Part shown: in pieces, positions 8,937 through 17,724 of the stretch
How the letters are laid out: the number at the start of each line of letters is the position of its first letter
How positions within the stretch are numbered: the stretch's first letter is position 1
Source: Pseudonocardia sp. EC080619-01
GTDB taxonomy: Bacteria > Actinomycetota > Actinomycetes > Mycobacteriales > Pseudonocardiaceae
Direction: 5' to 3'
NCBI RefSeq assembly: GCF_001420995.1
Contig: NZ_CP012184.1
Location: 1,844,501 to 1,908,500, forward strand
Length of the DNA: 64,000 nt
Notes under the pieces: generated by a model
Databases searched by the model: none
Told to the model about the DNA's origin: nothing
What the model saw: only the letters and a program-made list of their open reading frames with translations
Position numbers and translations under genes: made by a program

Positions 8937-9835
8937 GCGCGGGAGCGGCGCAGCCGGATCAGACCGGCGCCGAGCAGCAGCAGACCGGCACCACCGAGGG
9001 CGGCCGGCAGCACCGCGTCGGACGCCGACGCGGCCTGGCCGCCGGTACCGGCGTCGACCGCCGGGGCGCCGCCCTGGCCCGCACCGTTGCCGGAGCCGTT
9101 GCCCGAGCCGTTGCCCGCGCCCTCCTGGCCGGAGCCGTCACCGGAGCCCGAGCCACCTGCGCCGGCACCCGCGTCCGGTCCGGCGGCCTGGCCGGCGCCG
9201 TCGCCGGCACCGTCACCGGAGCCACCGGCCGCGTCGCCGGAGCCGTCGGCACCCGGGGTCGCGGCACCGGCCGCGGCGGCGGCCTCGTCCAGCTTGGTCT
9301 TCAGCGCACCGAGGTTGGTCAGCTGCGCGCGGGCCTGGTCCAGCTGCTCCGGCGGCAGGCCGGGCACGTTCAGCAGGCCCTGGGCCTGGTCGTTGAGCTG
9401 GCCGACCTGCTCCTGGGCGGCCTGCAGCCAGCCCTGGTCGAACTGCTCACCGGTGCGGGCCTTCAGGTCGTCGACCTGGGCCTGGATCTCCGGCGAGACC
9501 TGGTCGGGCAGCGAGACGCCGACCGAGGACGCCAGGCCACGCAGCTTGTCGTTGAGCTGCTGGCCCTCGCCCTGCACCTGCGGCGCGAGGTCCTTGACCT
9601 GCTGGCCGACGCCCTGCTCCAGGCCGACGCCACCCAGCGCGGCGAGGCCGAGCGCCTTCTGGTGCGCGTCCCCGAAGGCCTGGCGCGGGTCCCCGACGCC
9701 GGGAACCTGCGGCAGCTCGGTCGGGATGTTCGGGACCTGCGGCGTCTCGCCACCGCAGGCGGTCAGGCCGACGAGTGCGATCGCGGCGACGGACGCCCCG
9801 ACGGTCCGGGTCATGCGCTTCGACGAAGTTGTCAC
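8933..9835 (-). CDS. Lipoprotein with Gly/Asp/Ser-rich region and C-terminal TM anchor
   Basis: About 300 residues from GTG 9835, chosen because GGGGGAAG lies five bases upstream. The signal peptide ends in a lipobox LTAC (Cys27). A helical, Gln-rich middle follows, then a low-complexity Gly/Ala/Asp/Ser stretch of about 70 residues, then a hydrophobic helix and a short basic tail (RLRRSRA). The tail has the shape of a sortase sorting signal, but no LPxTG or LAxTG is present; the nearest sequence is LPAAL. It is coupled to the sortase by a GTGA overlap. Function unknown; a sortase substrate or accessory protein is inferred. Confidence 0.72.
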   Translation of the reverse strand: MTTSSKRMTRTVGASVAAIALVGLTACGGETPQVPNIPTELPQVPGVGDPRQAFGDAHQKALGLAALGGVGLEQGVGQQVKDLAPQVQGEGQQLNDKLRGLASSVGVSLPDQVSPEIQAQVDDLKARTGEQFDQGWLQAAQEQVGQLNDQAQGLLNVPGLPPEQLDQARAQLTNLGALKTKLDEAAAAAGAATPGADGSGDAAGGSGDGAGDGAGQAAGPDAGAGAGGSGSGDGSGQEGAGNGSGNGSGNGAGQGGAPAVDAGTGGQAASASDAVLPAALGGAGLLLLGAGLIRLRRSRA

Positions 9836-9938
9836 GATCTTCCCCCGAGAGTAGCGGTCCACATGCGGTGGGCTACCAGCGATACTCCGAACGTTGCAAC
9901 TCGAACCACTCCATCGGCAGTAATCGTCCGGCGAGCGG

Positions 9939-10802
9939 CTATCTGCGCCCGCCCAGCGGGGCGGGCGCGGACGGCGGCGGGACGACGGGACCGGTGTCGC
10001 CGTCCGGGGCGGAGTCCAGGTCCAGGACGACGGGTGCGTGGTCGCTCGGCGACCTACCCTTCCGTGCCTTCCGGTCCACCCACACCGCCGCCCGGCGGCC
10101 CGCGGGATCCTCCCCGGCGAGCACGAGGTCGATCCGCATGCCCTGGTCCTGGTGGAAGCGCCCGGCGCGGTAGTCCCAGTAGGTGAACACCCGCTCGTCC
10201 GGCCAGCGGTCGCGCAGCACGTCGTGCAGCCCGGCCCCGACGAGACCCGCGAGCGCCTCGCGCTCGGCCGGCGTGACGTGGGTGGCGCCGTCGAACTGCG
10301 AACGGTCCCAGACGTCGTCGTCGGTGGGGGCGATGTTCACGTCCCCGGCGACGACGGTCGTCGCCGGGTCGCCCGCCACGACCTGGTCGCGCAGGGCCGC
10401 CAGCCAGCGCAGCTTGTAGGCGTAGTGCGGGTCGGACGGTTCGCGCCCGTTCGGGACGTACACCGACGTCACCCGCAGCCCGCCGCAGGTGGCGGTGACC
10501 GCGCGGGCGTCGGGCACGTCGAGCCCGCCCTCGCTGAAGACGGGCTCGCCGGGCAGACCCCGCACGACGTCGTCGAGCCCGGCCCGGGACAGCACCGCGA
10601 CGCCGTTCCACCGGCCCTGGCCGTGGTGCGCGACCGCGTAGCCGCGCGCGGCCAGCTCGTCGTCGAAGGTGGCGGCGAAGTCGTCGTCGGACAGCTTCGT
10701 CTCCTGCAGGCAGACGACGTCCGGCTCCCGCTCGTCGAGCCACGGCAGCAGCCGCGGCAGCCGGGATTTCGCCGAGTTCACGTTCCAGGTGGCGAGGCGC
10801 AC
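9939..10802 (-). CDS. xth: Exodeoxyribonuclease III (AP endonuclease)
   Basis: 287 residues, GTG start. It has the endonuclease/exonuclease/phosphatase fold with the N-terminal MRLATWNVNS, the metal ligand in CLQETK, GDVNIAPTDDDVWD in the centre and SDHAPV at the end. These are the ExoIII motifs for cleavage at abasic sites and 3' end trimming in base excision repair. A short Pro-rich C-terminal tail follows the domain. It lies 11 bases after the transketolase C-half on the same strand. Confidence 0.9.
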   Translation of the reverse strand: MRLATWNVNSAKSRLPRLLPWLDEREPDVVCLQETKLSDDDFAATFDDELAARGYAVAHHGQGRWNGVAVLSRAGLDDVVRGLPGEPVFSEGGLDVPDARAVTATCGGLRVTSVYVPNGREPSDPHYAYKLRWLAALRDQVVAGDPATTVVAGDVNIAPTDDDVWDRSQFDGATHVTPAEREALAGLVGAGLHDVLRDRWPDERVFTYWDYRAGRFHQDQGMRIDLVLAGEDPAGRRAAVWVDRKARKGRSPSDHAPVVLDLDSAPDGDTGPVVPPPSAPAPLGGRR

Positions 10803-10813
10803 GGGACGGGACC

Positions 10814-11731
10814 CTACGAGAGGAACCGCCGCACCGAACGCCGGATGCCCGCGACGTCGAGCCCGTGCGCCGCGTCGTGGTCGTCCGGGTCGCCGTAGCG
10901 CCGCAGCTCGGCACGGGACACACCGAGACCGAGCAGCCGGTGCCGCACCCCGTCCAGTGCGTCGGCGATAACCCGCGACGAGGTGCCCGCCAGGTAGGGC
11001 TCGACGAGCACGACGTCCGGCTCGGAGAGCGTCGCCCGCAGCGTCGCGCCGTCGAACGGCCGGACGGTCGGCGCGTAGAGCACCGTGACGTCGAGGTCCG
11101 CGACGGCGGCGAGGGTGCGGTCCGCGAGCGGGCCCACCGCGACGACCGTGCCGCGGCTCCCCCGCCGCAGCACCGTCATACCCGGGCCGGTGCTCAGCGC
11201 GGCCGCGTTCGACGCGCCGGAGAGCCGGACGTAGACGCGGTCGTCGCCGGGCAGCGCGGCCCGCAGCTGCGCCTCGGCCTCGTCGGCGTGGCCGGGGACG
11301 TGCACCGTCCAGCCGTCGAGGGTGTCGAGCAGCGCGACGTCACGGGAGCCGAAGTGGGTCTCCCCCGCCCCCGCCATGTCGTACGACGCACCCGCCGAGA
11401 CCAGCAGCGCGCCGGTGTCCTGGTGCCCGAGGTCGAGCTTGAGCTGCTCGTACGGCCGCTCGACGAGGAACGGCGCGAACGTGTGCACGATCGGCCGCAT
11501 CCCGGTGAGCGCGAGCCCGCCGGCAGCCGACACGAGCAGCTGCTCGCGGATCCCGAGGTTGACCACGCGCCGCGCGAGCCGGTCCGGGAGGTCGACGTAG
11601 CCGGCCCCGATGTCGGCGAGCAGGGCCACCGCCCGCGATTCGGCGTCGAGGAGCTCCGGGAGGAGCGCGTAGAAGCGTTCCCGCTGGTCGACGGGCCGGT
11701 GCGTCACGGTGTGCAGAGCAAAGGCGGTCAT
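10814..11731 (-). CDS. Transketolase, C-terminal (pyrimidine-binding) subunit
   Basis: 305 residues equivalent to the second half of transketolase. It has the Pyr domain (NLGIREQLLVSAAGGLALTG, with the conserved Glu of IREQ) followed by the transketolase C domain. Its start overlaps the stop of the N-terminal subunit by four bases. Split transketolases form alpha2-beta2 complexes binding thiamine diphosphate. The substrate cannot be read from sequence; such pairs occur in central metabolism and in biosynthetic clusters. The first codons contain the 15-base word discussed in the findings (11709-11723). Confidence 0.85.
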   Translation of the reverse strand: MTAFALHTVTHRPVDQRERFYALLPELLDAESRAVALLADIGAGYVDLPDRLARRVVNLGIREQLLVSAAGGLALTGMRPIVHTFAPFLVERPYEQLKLDLGHQDTGALLVSAGASYDMAGAGETHFGSRDVALLDTLDGWTVHVPGHADEAEAQLRAALPGDDRVYVRLSGASNAAALSTGPGMTVLRRGSRGTVVAVGPLADRTLAAVADLDVTVLYAPTVRPFDGATLRATLSEPDVVLVEPYLAGTSSRVIADALDGVRHRLLGLGVSRAELRRYGDPDDHDAAHGLDVAGIRRSVRRFLS

Positions 11732-12435
11732 GAGGGGGTCCCCTTCGGCTCGACGTGGGCGACGACGGCGAGCGGCCGGTCGTCGTGCGGCGTGCCGAAC
11801 GCACGCTCCAGGTCGTCGTGGTCACGGCCGTCGGCGTCGGCGGTCACCCAGCCCTCGACGGCGAAGCGCGCGGCGATCCCGCCCGGCCACCCGTGCGACG
11901 CGGAGCGGTTGTCGATCACGACGGCGGTCAGCCCGGCGAGCCCCGCCCGCCCGGCGTACTGGATCGCCTCGGCGTTCGAGCCCTCGTCGAGCTCGGCGTC
12001 GCCGACGAGGACGACGGTCCGCGCCGCCCGGCCCTGCAACCGGAGCCCGAGCGCGGTGCCCACGGCCAGCCCGAGCCCGTGCCCGAGGGAGCCCGAGGAG
12101 ATCTCCACTCCCGGCACGAGCGTGCGGTCCGGGTGGTGGCCGAGGTCCGAGTCGTAGGTCGCGAACCCGTCCAGCGCGGCCGGGTCGAGGAACCCCCGCG
12201 CGGCCAGGACGGCGTAGAGCGCCATCGGCCCGTGCCCCTTGGAGAGCAGGAACCGGTCCCGGTCCGGGTCGCCCGGGTGCGCGGGGTCGACCCGCAGGAC
12301 GCGGTCGTAGAGGACGCGGAGCACGTCCAGGGTCGAGGTGGCGGCGGGCTCGTGCTTCTCGTCGCCGGTCATCCGGGTCATCAGCCCCGTGATCCCGGCG
12401 GTGGTCCCGGAGGTTCCGGTGGTCGCTGTCGTCAT
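11728..12435 (-). CDS. Transketolase, N-terminal (diphosphate-binding) subunit
   Basis: About 235 residues from ATG 12435; a GTG at 12444 is an alternative. It carries the thiamine diphosphate motif GDAELDEGSNAEAIQYA with Asn at the end of the block, and the RFLLSKGHGPMALYA and GSLGHGLGLAVG segments of transketolase. It is coupled to the C-terminal subunit by an ATGA overlap. A perfect 8-bp dyad lies 15 bases upstream of the start. About 25 residues at the N terminus (Thr/Gly-rich) are not conserved in the family. Confidence 0.85.
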   Translation of the reverse strand: MTTATTGTSGTTAGITGLMTRMTGDEKHEPAATSTLDVLRVLYDRVLRVDPAHPGDPDRDRFLLSKGHGPMALYAVLAARGFLDPAALDGFATYDSDLGHHPDRTLVPGVEISSGSLGHGLGLAVGTALGLRLQGRAARTVVLVGDAELDEGSNAEAIQYAGRAGLAGLTAVVIDNRSASHGWPGGIAARFAVEGWVTADADGRDHDDLERAFGTPHDDRPLAVVAHVEPKGTPS

Positions 12436-12449
12436 GCGGACCACCGCGC

Positions 12450-12471
12450 GACCTGAAGCTCGGTTCAGGTC
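12450..12471. promoter_or_regulatory. Perfect dyad before the split transketolase genes
   Basis: GACCTGAA and TTCAGGTC are separated by six bases. On the minus strand the left arm overlaps a TTGACC that could be a -35, the geometry of MerR-type operators. It is also 12 bases after the K+ channel stop, so a short terminator hairpin is the alternative reading. Confidence 0.45.
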
Positions 12472-12483
12472 AAGGATTTCCGA

Positions 12484-13539
12484 TCAGTCGTCCTCGGGCG
12501 GGGTCGCCTTGCGGACGTAGAGCAGCTGGTCCCCGCGCTCGAGCGCGTCGACGGCGGCGGAGTCGACCCGGTAGAGCTGGTCGCCGCGGACGACGCCGAG
12601 CACGATGTCGGGCAGGTGCCGCGGCGACCCGCCCACCTCGGCCGGCTCGACCTGGCGCTGGGTGATGGCGAACCCGGCGTCCGGGGTGAGCAGGTCCTCG
12701 ACCACCTCGACGACGGCCGGGGACCGGGTCGCGACGCCGAGCAGCCGGCCCGCCGTCTCGTCGGAGACGATCACCGAGCTCGCCCCGGACTGCCGCAGCA
12801 GGTGCACGTTCTCCGCCTCGCGCACCGCTGCGACGATCGAGATCGAGCGGGACAGCTCGCGGGCGGTGAGCGTGACCAGCACCGCGGTGTCGTCCCGGTC
12901 CAGCGCGACGACCAGCGTCGTCGCCAGCTGCACCCCGGCGATCCGGAGCACCGCCGACCGGGTCGCGTTCCCGGACACGGTCACCAGCCCCAGCCCGGAC
13001 GCGACGTCGAGCCGGGCCCGGTCGGTGTCGACGACGACGATCTTCTCGGGCTCGACGCCGTCGCCCAGCAGCGTCTCCACGGCAGCCCGGCCCTTGGTGC
13101 CGTAGCCGACGACGACGGTGTGCTCGCGCACGCGCGACCTCCAGCGCTGGATCCGGAACGACTGGCGCGAGCGCTCGGTGAGCAGCTCGACGGTCGTCCC
13201 GACGAGAACGATCAGGAACAGCACCCGCAGCGGGGTGACGACGGCGATGTTGATCGCCCGCGCGCTCGGGCTGACCGGGACGATGTCGCCGTAGCCGGTC
13301 GTCGACAGCGACACCGTCGCGTAGTACAGCGCGTCCATCAGCGAGATCTCGCCCGCGCCGTTGTTGTCGAGGTAGCCGTCGCGACCGAAGTAGACGATCA
13401 ACGTCGTCGCGCCCAGCGCGAACAACGCGATCACCAGCCGGGTCACCAGGGAGCGGACCGGGCTCGACCGCGCGTCCGGCATCCGCAGCGCGCCCTCGGC
13501 GTGCGGATCGAGCGCGGCGAGGCGGGAGGAGCCGATCAC
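12484..13539 (-). CDS. Two-TM potassium channel with RCK domain
   Basis: 351 residues. Two membrane helices (about 30-50 and 95-118) flank a pore loop with the K+ selectivity filter TTGYGD (80-85). A cytoplasmic RCK/TrkA-N Rossmann domain starts at VVVGYGTKGRAAVETL, and a TrkA-C-like domain ends the protein. This is the MthK/Rv3200c-type layout, a ligand-gated K+ channel in the plasma membrane. In mycobacteria this gene neighbours adnB; here the LytS/symporter block separates them. It is divergent from the kinase gene at 13599. Confidence 0.88.
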   Translation of the reverse strand: MIGSSRLAALDPHAEGALRMPDARSSPVRSLVTRLVIALFALGATTLIVYFGRDGYLDNNGAGEISLMDALYYATVSLSTTGYGDIVPVSPSARAINIAVVTPLRVLFLIVLVGTTVELLTERSRQSFRIQRWRSRVREHTVVVGYGTKGRAAVETLLGDGVEPEKIVVVDTDRARLDVASGLGLVTVSGNATRSAVLRIAGVQLATTLVVALDRDDTAVLVTLTARELSRSISIVAAVREAENVHLLRQSGASSVIVSDETAGRLLGVATRSPAVVEVVEDLLTPDAGFAITQRQVEPAEVGGSPRHLPDIVLGVVRGDQLYRVDSAAVDALERGDQLLYVRKATPPEDD

Positions 13540-13598
13540 GTGCGGCAGGCTAGCCCCGTGTCCCGCGGGACGGGCCCCGCGGGCCCTATCCTGACCGG

Positions 13599-14699
13599 GT
13601 GCCGGCCGACGAGGACTCCGATCGTGGCGCGCGTGTGCCGGGCGGGCGCACCTCCCTGCGCCCCCGGCTCACCGGGCGGTTCCGGTCCGCGACGACTCCC
13701 CCGTCGGACCCGGCCGAGGTGCTCGAGGCCGGTGTCGCGGTCGCGGCGGGGCTGCGCGAACCCGCCGGCTCACCGGCCGCGACCGACGCGCTGCGCCGGC
13801 TCGCCGGGCTGTGCGGCGCCCGCTCCGCCGGCCTGCTCCTCCCCGGACGTGCGCCCACCTGGTGCGGCCCCGACCGCGAGGCGGGCATCGCACTCGGGCA
13901 CCGGGCGGGTACCCGGCGGGCCACCGACGGCGAGCTGACGGCGACGGCGCTGGGCACCGATCCCGAGCCACCGGTGCTCGTCCTCGGTGGGGTCACCACG
14001 GCCGCCGCCCGGCGGATCTCCGCGTTCGTCGCCGACGCGCTGGAACGTGCCCGCCTCGACGACGGCGCCGCCGAGGCCGAGGCCGCCCGGCTGCGCGAGC
14101 TGCGTGCCCAGATCTCGCCGCACTTCGTCTACAACGCGCTCACCACGATCGCCTCGTTCGTGCGCTCGGACCCGGCACGTGCGCGGGACCTGCTGGAGAC
14201 CTTCGCCGACTTCATCCGGCACTCGCTCGCGGCCCGCGGTGACTACACCCCGCTGGCCGGGGAGTTCCGCTCGGTGGAGGCCTACCTGACGCTCGCACGT
14301 GCGGTCCTCGGCGACCGGCTCCGGGTGCAGGTACGGGTGGCGCCGGAGGTGCTGCCGGTGCCGATCCCGGTGCTGGCGCTGCAACCGCTGGTGGAGAACG
14401 CCGTGCAGCACGGCGTCGAGCGGACCCAGGACGGCGGGCTGGTCCAGGTCAGCGGCGAGGCCGAGGGGGACGTCTGCGTGATCGCCGTCGAGGACGACGG
14501 GCCCGGGATGGCACCCGAGCACGCCCGTGCGGTGCTGGCCGGCACCGCGGAGGGCGCCGGGCTGGCGCTGGTGAACGTCGACCGTCGCCTGCGGGCGGTG
14601 TACGGCCCCGAGCACGGCCTGGTCATCGAGACCGCCCCCGGCGCGGGGACCCGGATCGTCCTGCGCGTCCCGCGCTTCCAACCGGGGGTGGTCGTGTGA
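13599..14699 (+). CDS. LytS-type sensor histidine kinase without membrane segments
   Basis: 366 residues. An N-terminal GAF-like segment (about 37-150) has no hydrophobic helices. It is followed by a His_kinase (LytS/YehU) domain with QISPHFVYNAL (phospho-acceptor His175), the N box LQPLVENAVQHG and G boxes DDGPGMAP and GTRIVLRV. Most LytS proteins have five or more membrane helices, so this one is a soluble variant. CTATCC seven to twelve bases before the GTG suggests a leaderless transcript. Its stop overlaps the response regulator start by four bases. The adjacent symporter genes imply sensing of a carboxylate or related metabolite (inference). Confidence 0.88.
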   Translation: MPADEDSDRGARVPGGRTSLRPRLTGRFRSATTPPSDPAEVLEAGVAVAAGLREPAGSPAATDALRRLAGLCGARSAGLLLPGRAPTWCGPDREAGIALGHRAGTRRATDGELTATALGTDPEPPVLVLGGVTTAAARRISAFVADALERARLDDGAAEAEAARLRELRAQISPHFVYNALTTIASFVRSDPARARDLLETFADFIRHSLAARGDYTPLAGEFRSVEAYLTLARAVLGDRLRVQVRVAPEVLPVPIPVLALQPLVENAVQHGVERTQDGGLVQVSGEAEGDVCVIAVEDDGPGMAPEHARAVLAGTAEGAGLALVNVDRRLRAVYGPEHGLVIETAPGAGTRIVLRVPRFQPGVVV

Positions 14700-15529
14700 C
14701 CGAGACGCCGCTGCGGGTGCTGGCCGTCGACGACGTCGCGCCCGCGCTCGACGAGATCTGCGCGCTGCTCGCCGACGCCCCCGATGTCGGCGAGGTCGCG
14801 CGGGCCGGCGACGCCGTCGAGGCGCTGCGCACCATCCCCACCGGCCGGTTCGACGCCGTCTTCCTCGACATCACGATGCCGGGGATGGACGGCCTGGAGC
14901 TGGGCGGCGTGCTGGCCGCGATGGCGTCCCCGCCGGAGATCGTGTTCGTCACCGCGTTCGAGGAGCACGCGGTCGCCGCCTACGGCCTCGGTGCCGTCGA
15001 CTACCTGCTGAAGCCCGTGGGTGCCGACCGGCTCGCCGAGGCGCTGGCCCGGGTGCACCGGGCGCGCGCGGGCCGCACCGTCGCGGGGCCGCCTCCCGCC
15101 GAGGACCGGACGGGCGTCACCGGCGGCGGGCCGGCCGTCCCCCGGGTCGACGAGCTCGCGGTGCTGCCGGTGGAGCTGGCCGGGCGGACCCGGTACGTGC
15201 GTCGCGAGGACGTGCGGTTCGTCGAGGCGCACGGCGACTACGTCCGGCTGCACACCCCGTCCGGCTCGCACCTGGTCCGCATCCCGCTCTCCCGGCTGGA
15301 GGAGCACTGGGACGCCCACCACTTCGTCCGGGTGCACCGCAGCTTCCTGCTGCACCTGCCCGCGGTCCTCGAGCTGCGCAGCGACGCCGGCGGCGGGCTC
15401 CTCGCGCACACCGACGCCGGGGACGTCCCGGTCAGCCGCCGGCACGCCCGCGAGCTGCGCGACCAGCTGCTGGCGGCGGCGACCTCGGGGGCGCTGGACG
15501 TCCCGGGCCGGGAGCGGGGCCGGGGATGA
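14696..15529 (+). CDS. LytTR-family response regulator
   Basis: 277 residues. The receiver domain has the acidic pair VDD (11-13), the phospho-acceptor in FLDITMPGMDG (Asp58), the conserved Thr of FVTAF and the Lys of YLLKPV. A Pro-rich linker leads to a LytTR DNA-binding domain (about 150-255, with VEAHGDYVRLHT and FVRVHRSFLLHL). LytTR proteins bind direct repeats upstream of their targets. The gene is coupled to the kinase before and the small membrane protein after through 4-base overlaps, so it probably controls the transporter genes it is co-transcribed with. Confidence 0.92.
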   Translation: MTETPLRVLAVDDVAPALDEICALLADAPDVGEVARAGDAVEALRTIPTGRFDAVFLDITMPGMDGLELGGVLAAMASPPEIVFVTAFEEHAVAAYGLGAVDYLLKPVGADRLAEALARVHRARAGRTVAGPPPAEDRTGVTGGGPAVPRVDELAVLPVELAGRTRYVRREDVRFVEAHGDYVRLHTPSGSHLVRIPLSRLEEHWDAHHFVRVHRSFLLHLPAVLELRSDAGGGLLAHTDAGDVPVSRRHARELRDQLLAAATSGALDVPGRERGRG

Positions 15530-15876
15530 GCCGCCCGCGCCGGGTCGCCGTGACCGCGCCGCCGGAGCCCGGCGCGCGGGCCGTCGCGGCGCGGCCGGCC
15601 CCGGAGCCGGTGCTCGATCCGGAGCTCGCCGCCCGCGCCCGGCGGGTGCGGCGGGCCCAGCTCCGCCGGGCCGGGGTGACGCTGCTGTGCGGGGCGGTGC
15701 TGCTGCTCGGGCTGCCGGTGCTGCTGCGGTACGCCCCCGGGCTGGCGCAGTGGCGCGGCGCCGGACTTCCACTGGGCTGGATCGCCGTGGCGTGGCTGCC
15801 CTACCCGCTGCTCGCGGTGCTCGCGTGGTGGCACCTGCGCCGGGCGGAGCGGGCCGAGCGGGCCCACTCGTCGTGA
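15526..15876 (+). CDS. Small membrane protein, DUF485-like partner of symporter
   Basis: 116 residues, with a charged N-terminal third and then two membrane helices (about 50-67 and 81-100) and a basic end. It overlaps the regulator stop (ATGA) and its own stop overlaps the symporter start (GTGA). In position and shape it matches the DUF485 proteins paired with acetate-type solute:sodium symporters, although the sequence is diverged. The role is unproven; assembly or stability of the transporter is the usual guess. Confidence 0.75.
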   Translation: MSRPRRVAVTAPPEPGARAVAARPAPEPVLDPELAARARRVRRAQLRRAGVTLLCGAVLLLGLPVLLRYAPGLAQWRGAGLPLGWIAVAWLPYPLLAVLAWWHLRRAERAERAHSS

Positions 15877-17540
15877 CCGGGGCCGCCGTCGTCGCGCTGT
15901 TGCTGGTCACGGTCCTGATCGGGGCCCGTGGCGTGGCCGCCATGCGCACCACGTCGGACTTCCTGGTGGCGTCGCGGCAGACGTCGCCGATGCTGAACGC
16001 GGCGGCGGTCTCCGGTGAGTACCTGTCGGCGGCGTCGTTCCTCGGCGTCGCCGGTCTGGTGATCAAGGAGGGCACCGGGGCGCTCTGGTACCCGGTCGGG
16101 TTCACCGCGGGCTACCTGCTGATGCTGGCGCTGGTGGCGGCGCCGATGCGGCGCAGCGGCGCGCTGACCGTGCCCGGGTTCGCCGAGGCGCGGCTGGGGT
16201 CGCGGTCGCTGCGCCGGTTCTGCGCGGTGGTCGTCGTCGTGATCGCGGTGCTCTACCTGGTGCCGCAGATCGTCGCGGCCGGCCAGCTCCTGACACTGGT
16301 GTCCGGTGTGGACTACTGGGTGGGCGTGGTCGTCTCCGGCCTGGCGGTCGGGATCACGCTGGCCCTGGGCGGGATGCGGGCGGCGACCTACGTGCAGGCG
16401 TTCCAGTTCGCCCTCAAGCTGCTCCTGTTCGCCGGACCCGCGATCTGGCTGCTGCTGCTCGCCGGGCCCCAGCTGCGCGACGAGCTGGCCGCCCCGCCGG
16501 AGTTCACGCACTTCACCCGGGAGACCCCGGTCGACTTCCGCCTCGACACCGATCTCGTGGTCACCGAGCCGGTCACCGTCGCCGTCGACGGGATCCCTGT
16601 CGAACTGACGCCGGGTACCCACCACGCACGCGCCGACCAGGTGTGGCTGTTCCCGGAGGGCGCCCCGGTCCCCGGGCTCGGTGGCGACCGGGCGTCGCTG
16701 CCGGTGCCCGGCGGGGAGGACTGGGCGCTGCCGCTGCTCGGCACGGGTGCGACCGCGCCGTTGCTGGCGACCTGGTCGGTGCTGGTCGCGACGGCACTCG
16801 GGACGATGGGGCTGCCGCACATCATCGTCCGGTTCCACACCAGCCCGGACGGGCGCGGCGCCCGCCGGACGGCCGCGATCACCGTCGCGCTGCTGGGCAC
16901 GTTCTACCTGTTCACCATCGTCTACGGGCTGCTGGGGACCGTGCTCACCCCGGAGCTGTACCTCTCGCAGGGCACCGACACGGCGATCGTCACCCTGCCC
17001 GGGCGGGTGACCGGCGGTGGGACGGCCGCGGTGCTGACCTCGTTGCTCACCGCCGGTGCGTTCGCCGCGTTCCTGGCCACCTCCCTCGGACTGCTCCTCG
17101 CGCTGTCCGGCGCGCTGTCGCACGACCTGATGCCGTCCGGGCTGCGCCGGCTCCGGCTCACCGCCCTGGCCGCCTCGGCAGCTGTCGTCCCGGCCGCGCT
17201 GCTGATGGTCCGGGTCGACGTCAGCGCGGCCGTGACCTCGGCGTTCACCGTCGCGGCGTCGACGTTCTGCCCGCTGCTCGTGCTCGGCCTGTGGTGGAAG
17301 GGCTTGACCGCGCGCGGCGCGTACGCGGGAATGGTGGCGGGGCTGGTCTGCTCGGCCGGGGCGATGGGACTGGGCGCCACCCTCGGACTGGGCGGAACGG
17401 CGGGCATCCTGCTCACCCAACCGGCCCTGTGGTCCGTCCCCCTGTCGTTCGTACTGATGATCGCGGTGTCGCTGGGCGATCACGTTCCGTCGTGGGCGGA
17501 AGATACGATGCTCCGGCTCCATCTGGCGGACCGCGAGTAG
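15873..17540 (+). CDS. Solute:sodium symporter, ActP/MctC-like
   Basis: 555 residues from GTG 15873, overlapping the small membrane protein stop. About 13 membrane helices are visible with the SSS-family signature NAAAVSGEYLSAASFLGVAG and SDFLVASRQTS near the N terminus. Unlike the second symporter it has an insertion of about 70 hydrophilic residues after helix 6 (around 205-275). The family imports acetate, pyruvate, propionate or related monocarboxylates with sodium or protons. It is the last gene of the kinase-regulator-DUF485-symporter unit. Confidence 0.88.
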   Translation: MTGAAVVALLLVTVLIGARGVAAMRTTSDFLVASRQTSPMLNAAAVSGEYLSAASFLGVAGLVIKEGTGALWYPVGFTAGYLLMLALVAAPMRRSGALTVPGFAEARLGSRSLRRFCAVVVVVIAVLYLVPQIVAAGQLLTLVSGVDYWVGVVVSGLAVGITLALGGMRAATYVQAFQFALKLLLFAGPAIWLLLLAGPQLRDELAAPPEFTHFTRETPVDFRLDTDLVVTEPVTVAVDGIPVELTPGTHHARADQVWLFPEGAPVPGLGGDRASLPVPGGEDWALPLLGTGATAPLLATWSVLVATALGTMGLPHIIVRFHTSPDGRGARRTAAITVALLGTFYLFTIVYGLLGTVLTPELYLSQGTDTAIVTLPGRVTGGGTAAVLTSLLTAGAFAAFLATSLGLLLALSGALSHDLMPSGLRRLRLTALAASAAVVPAALLMVRVDVSAAVTSAFTVAASTFCPLLVLGLWWKGLTARGAYAGMVAGLVCSAGAMGLGATLGLGGTAGILLTQPALWSVPLSFVLMIAVSLGDHVPSWAEDTMLRLHLADRE

Positions 17541-17639
17541 CGAGGGGGCCGATCCGGCCGATGTCAAGACCGTCGGTCGAATTCTGGTGCGCCCGGCCTG
17601 CCGATCGTCGGCCACTCGCCTCACTGTCCGAATCGAGAC

Positions 17640-17661
17640 CGTGTGTGGGGTTCCGCACACG
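17640..17661. promoter_or_regulatory. CRP/GlxR-like palindrome upstream of second symporter operon
   Basis: An inverted repeat with 9-base arms (17640-17648, 17653-17661; one G-T mismatch) contains TGTG-N8-CACA at 17644-17659, the spacing of CRP/GlxR sites. It lies 64 bases upstream of the GTG at 17725. The inner bases do not match the full TGTGA-N6-TCACA consensus. Confidence 0.4.
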
Positions 17662-17724
17662 CCCGCGAGGAACTTTCCTGGGCGCACCCCGAGTCCGGTG
17701 CCCGGGAGATGCAAGGAGGCATAC

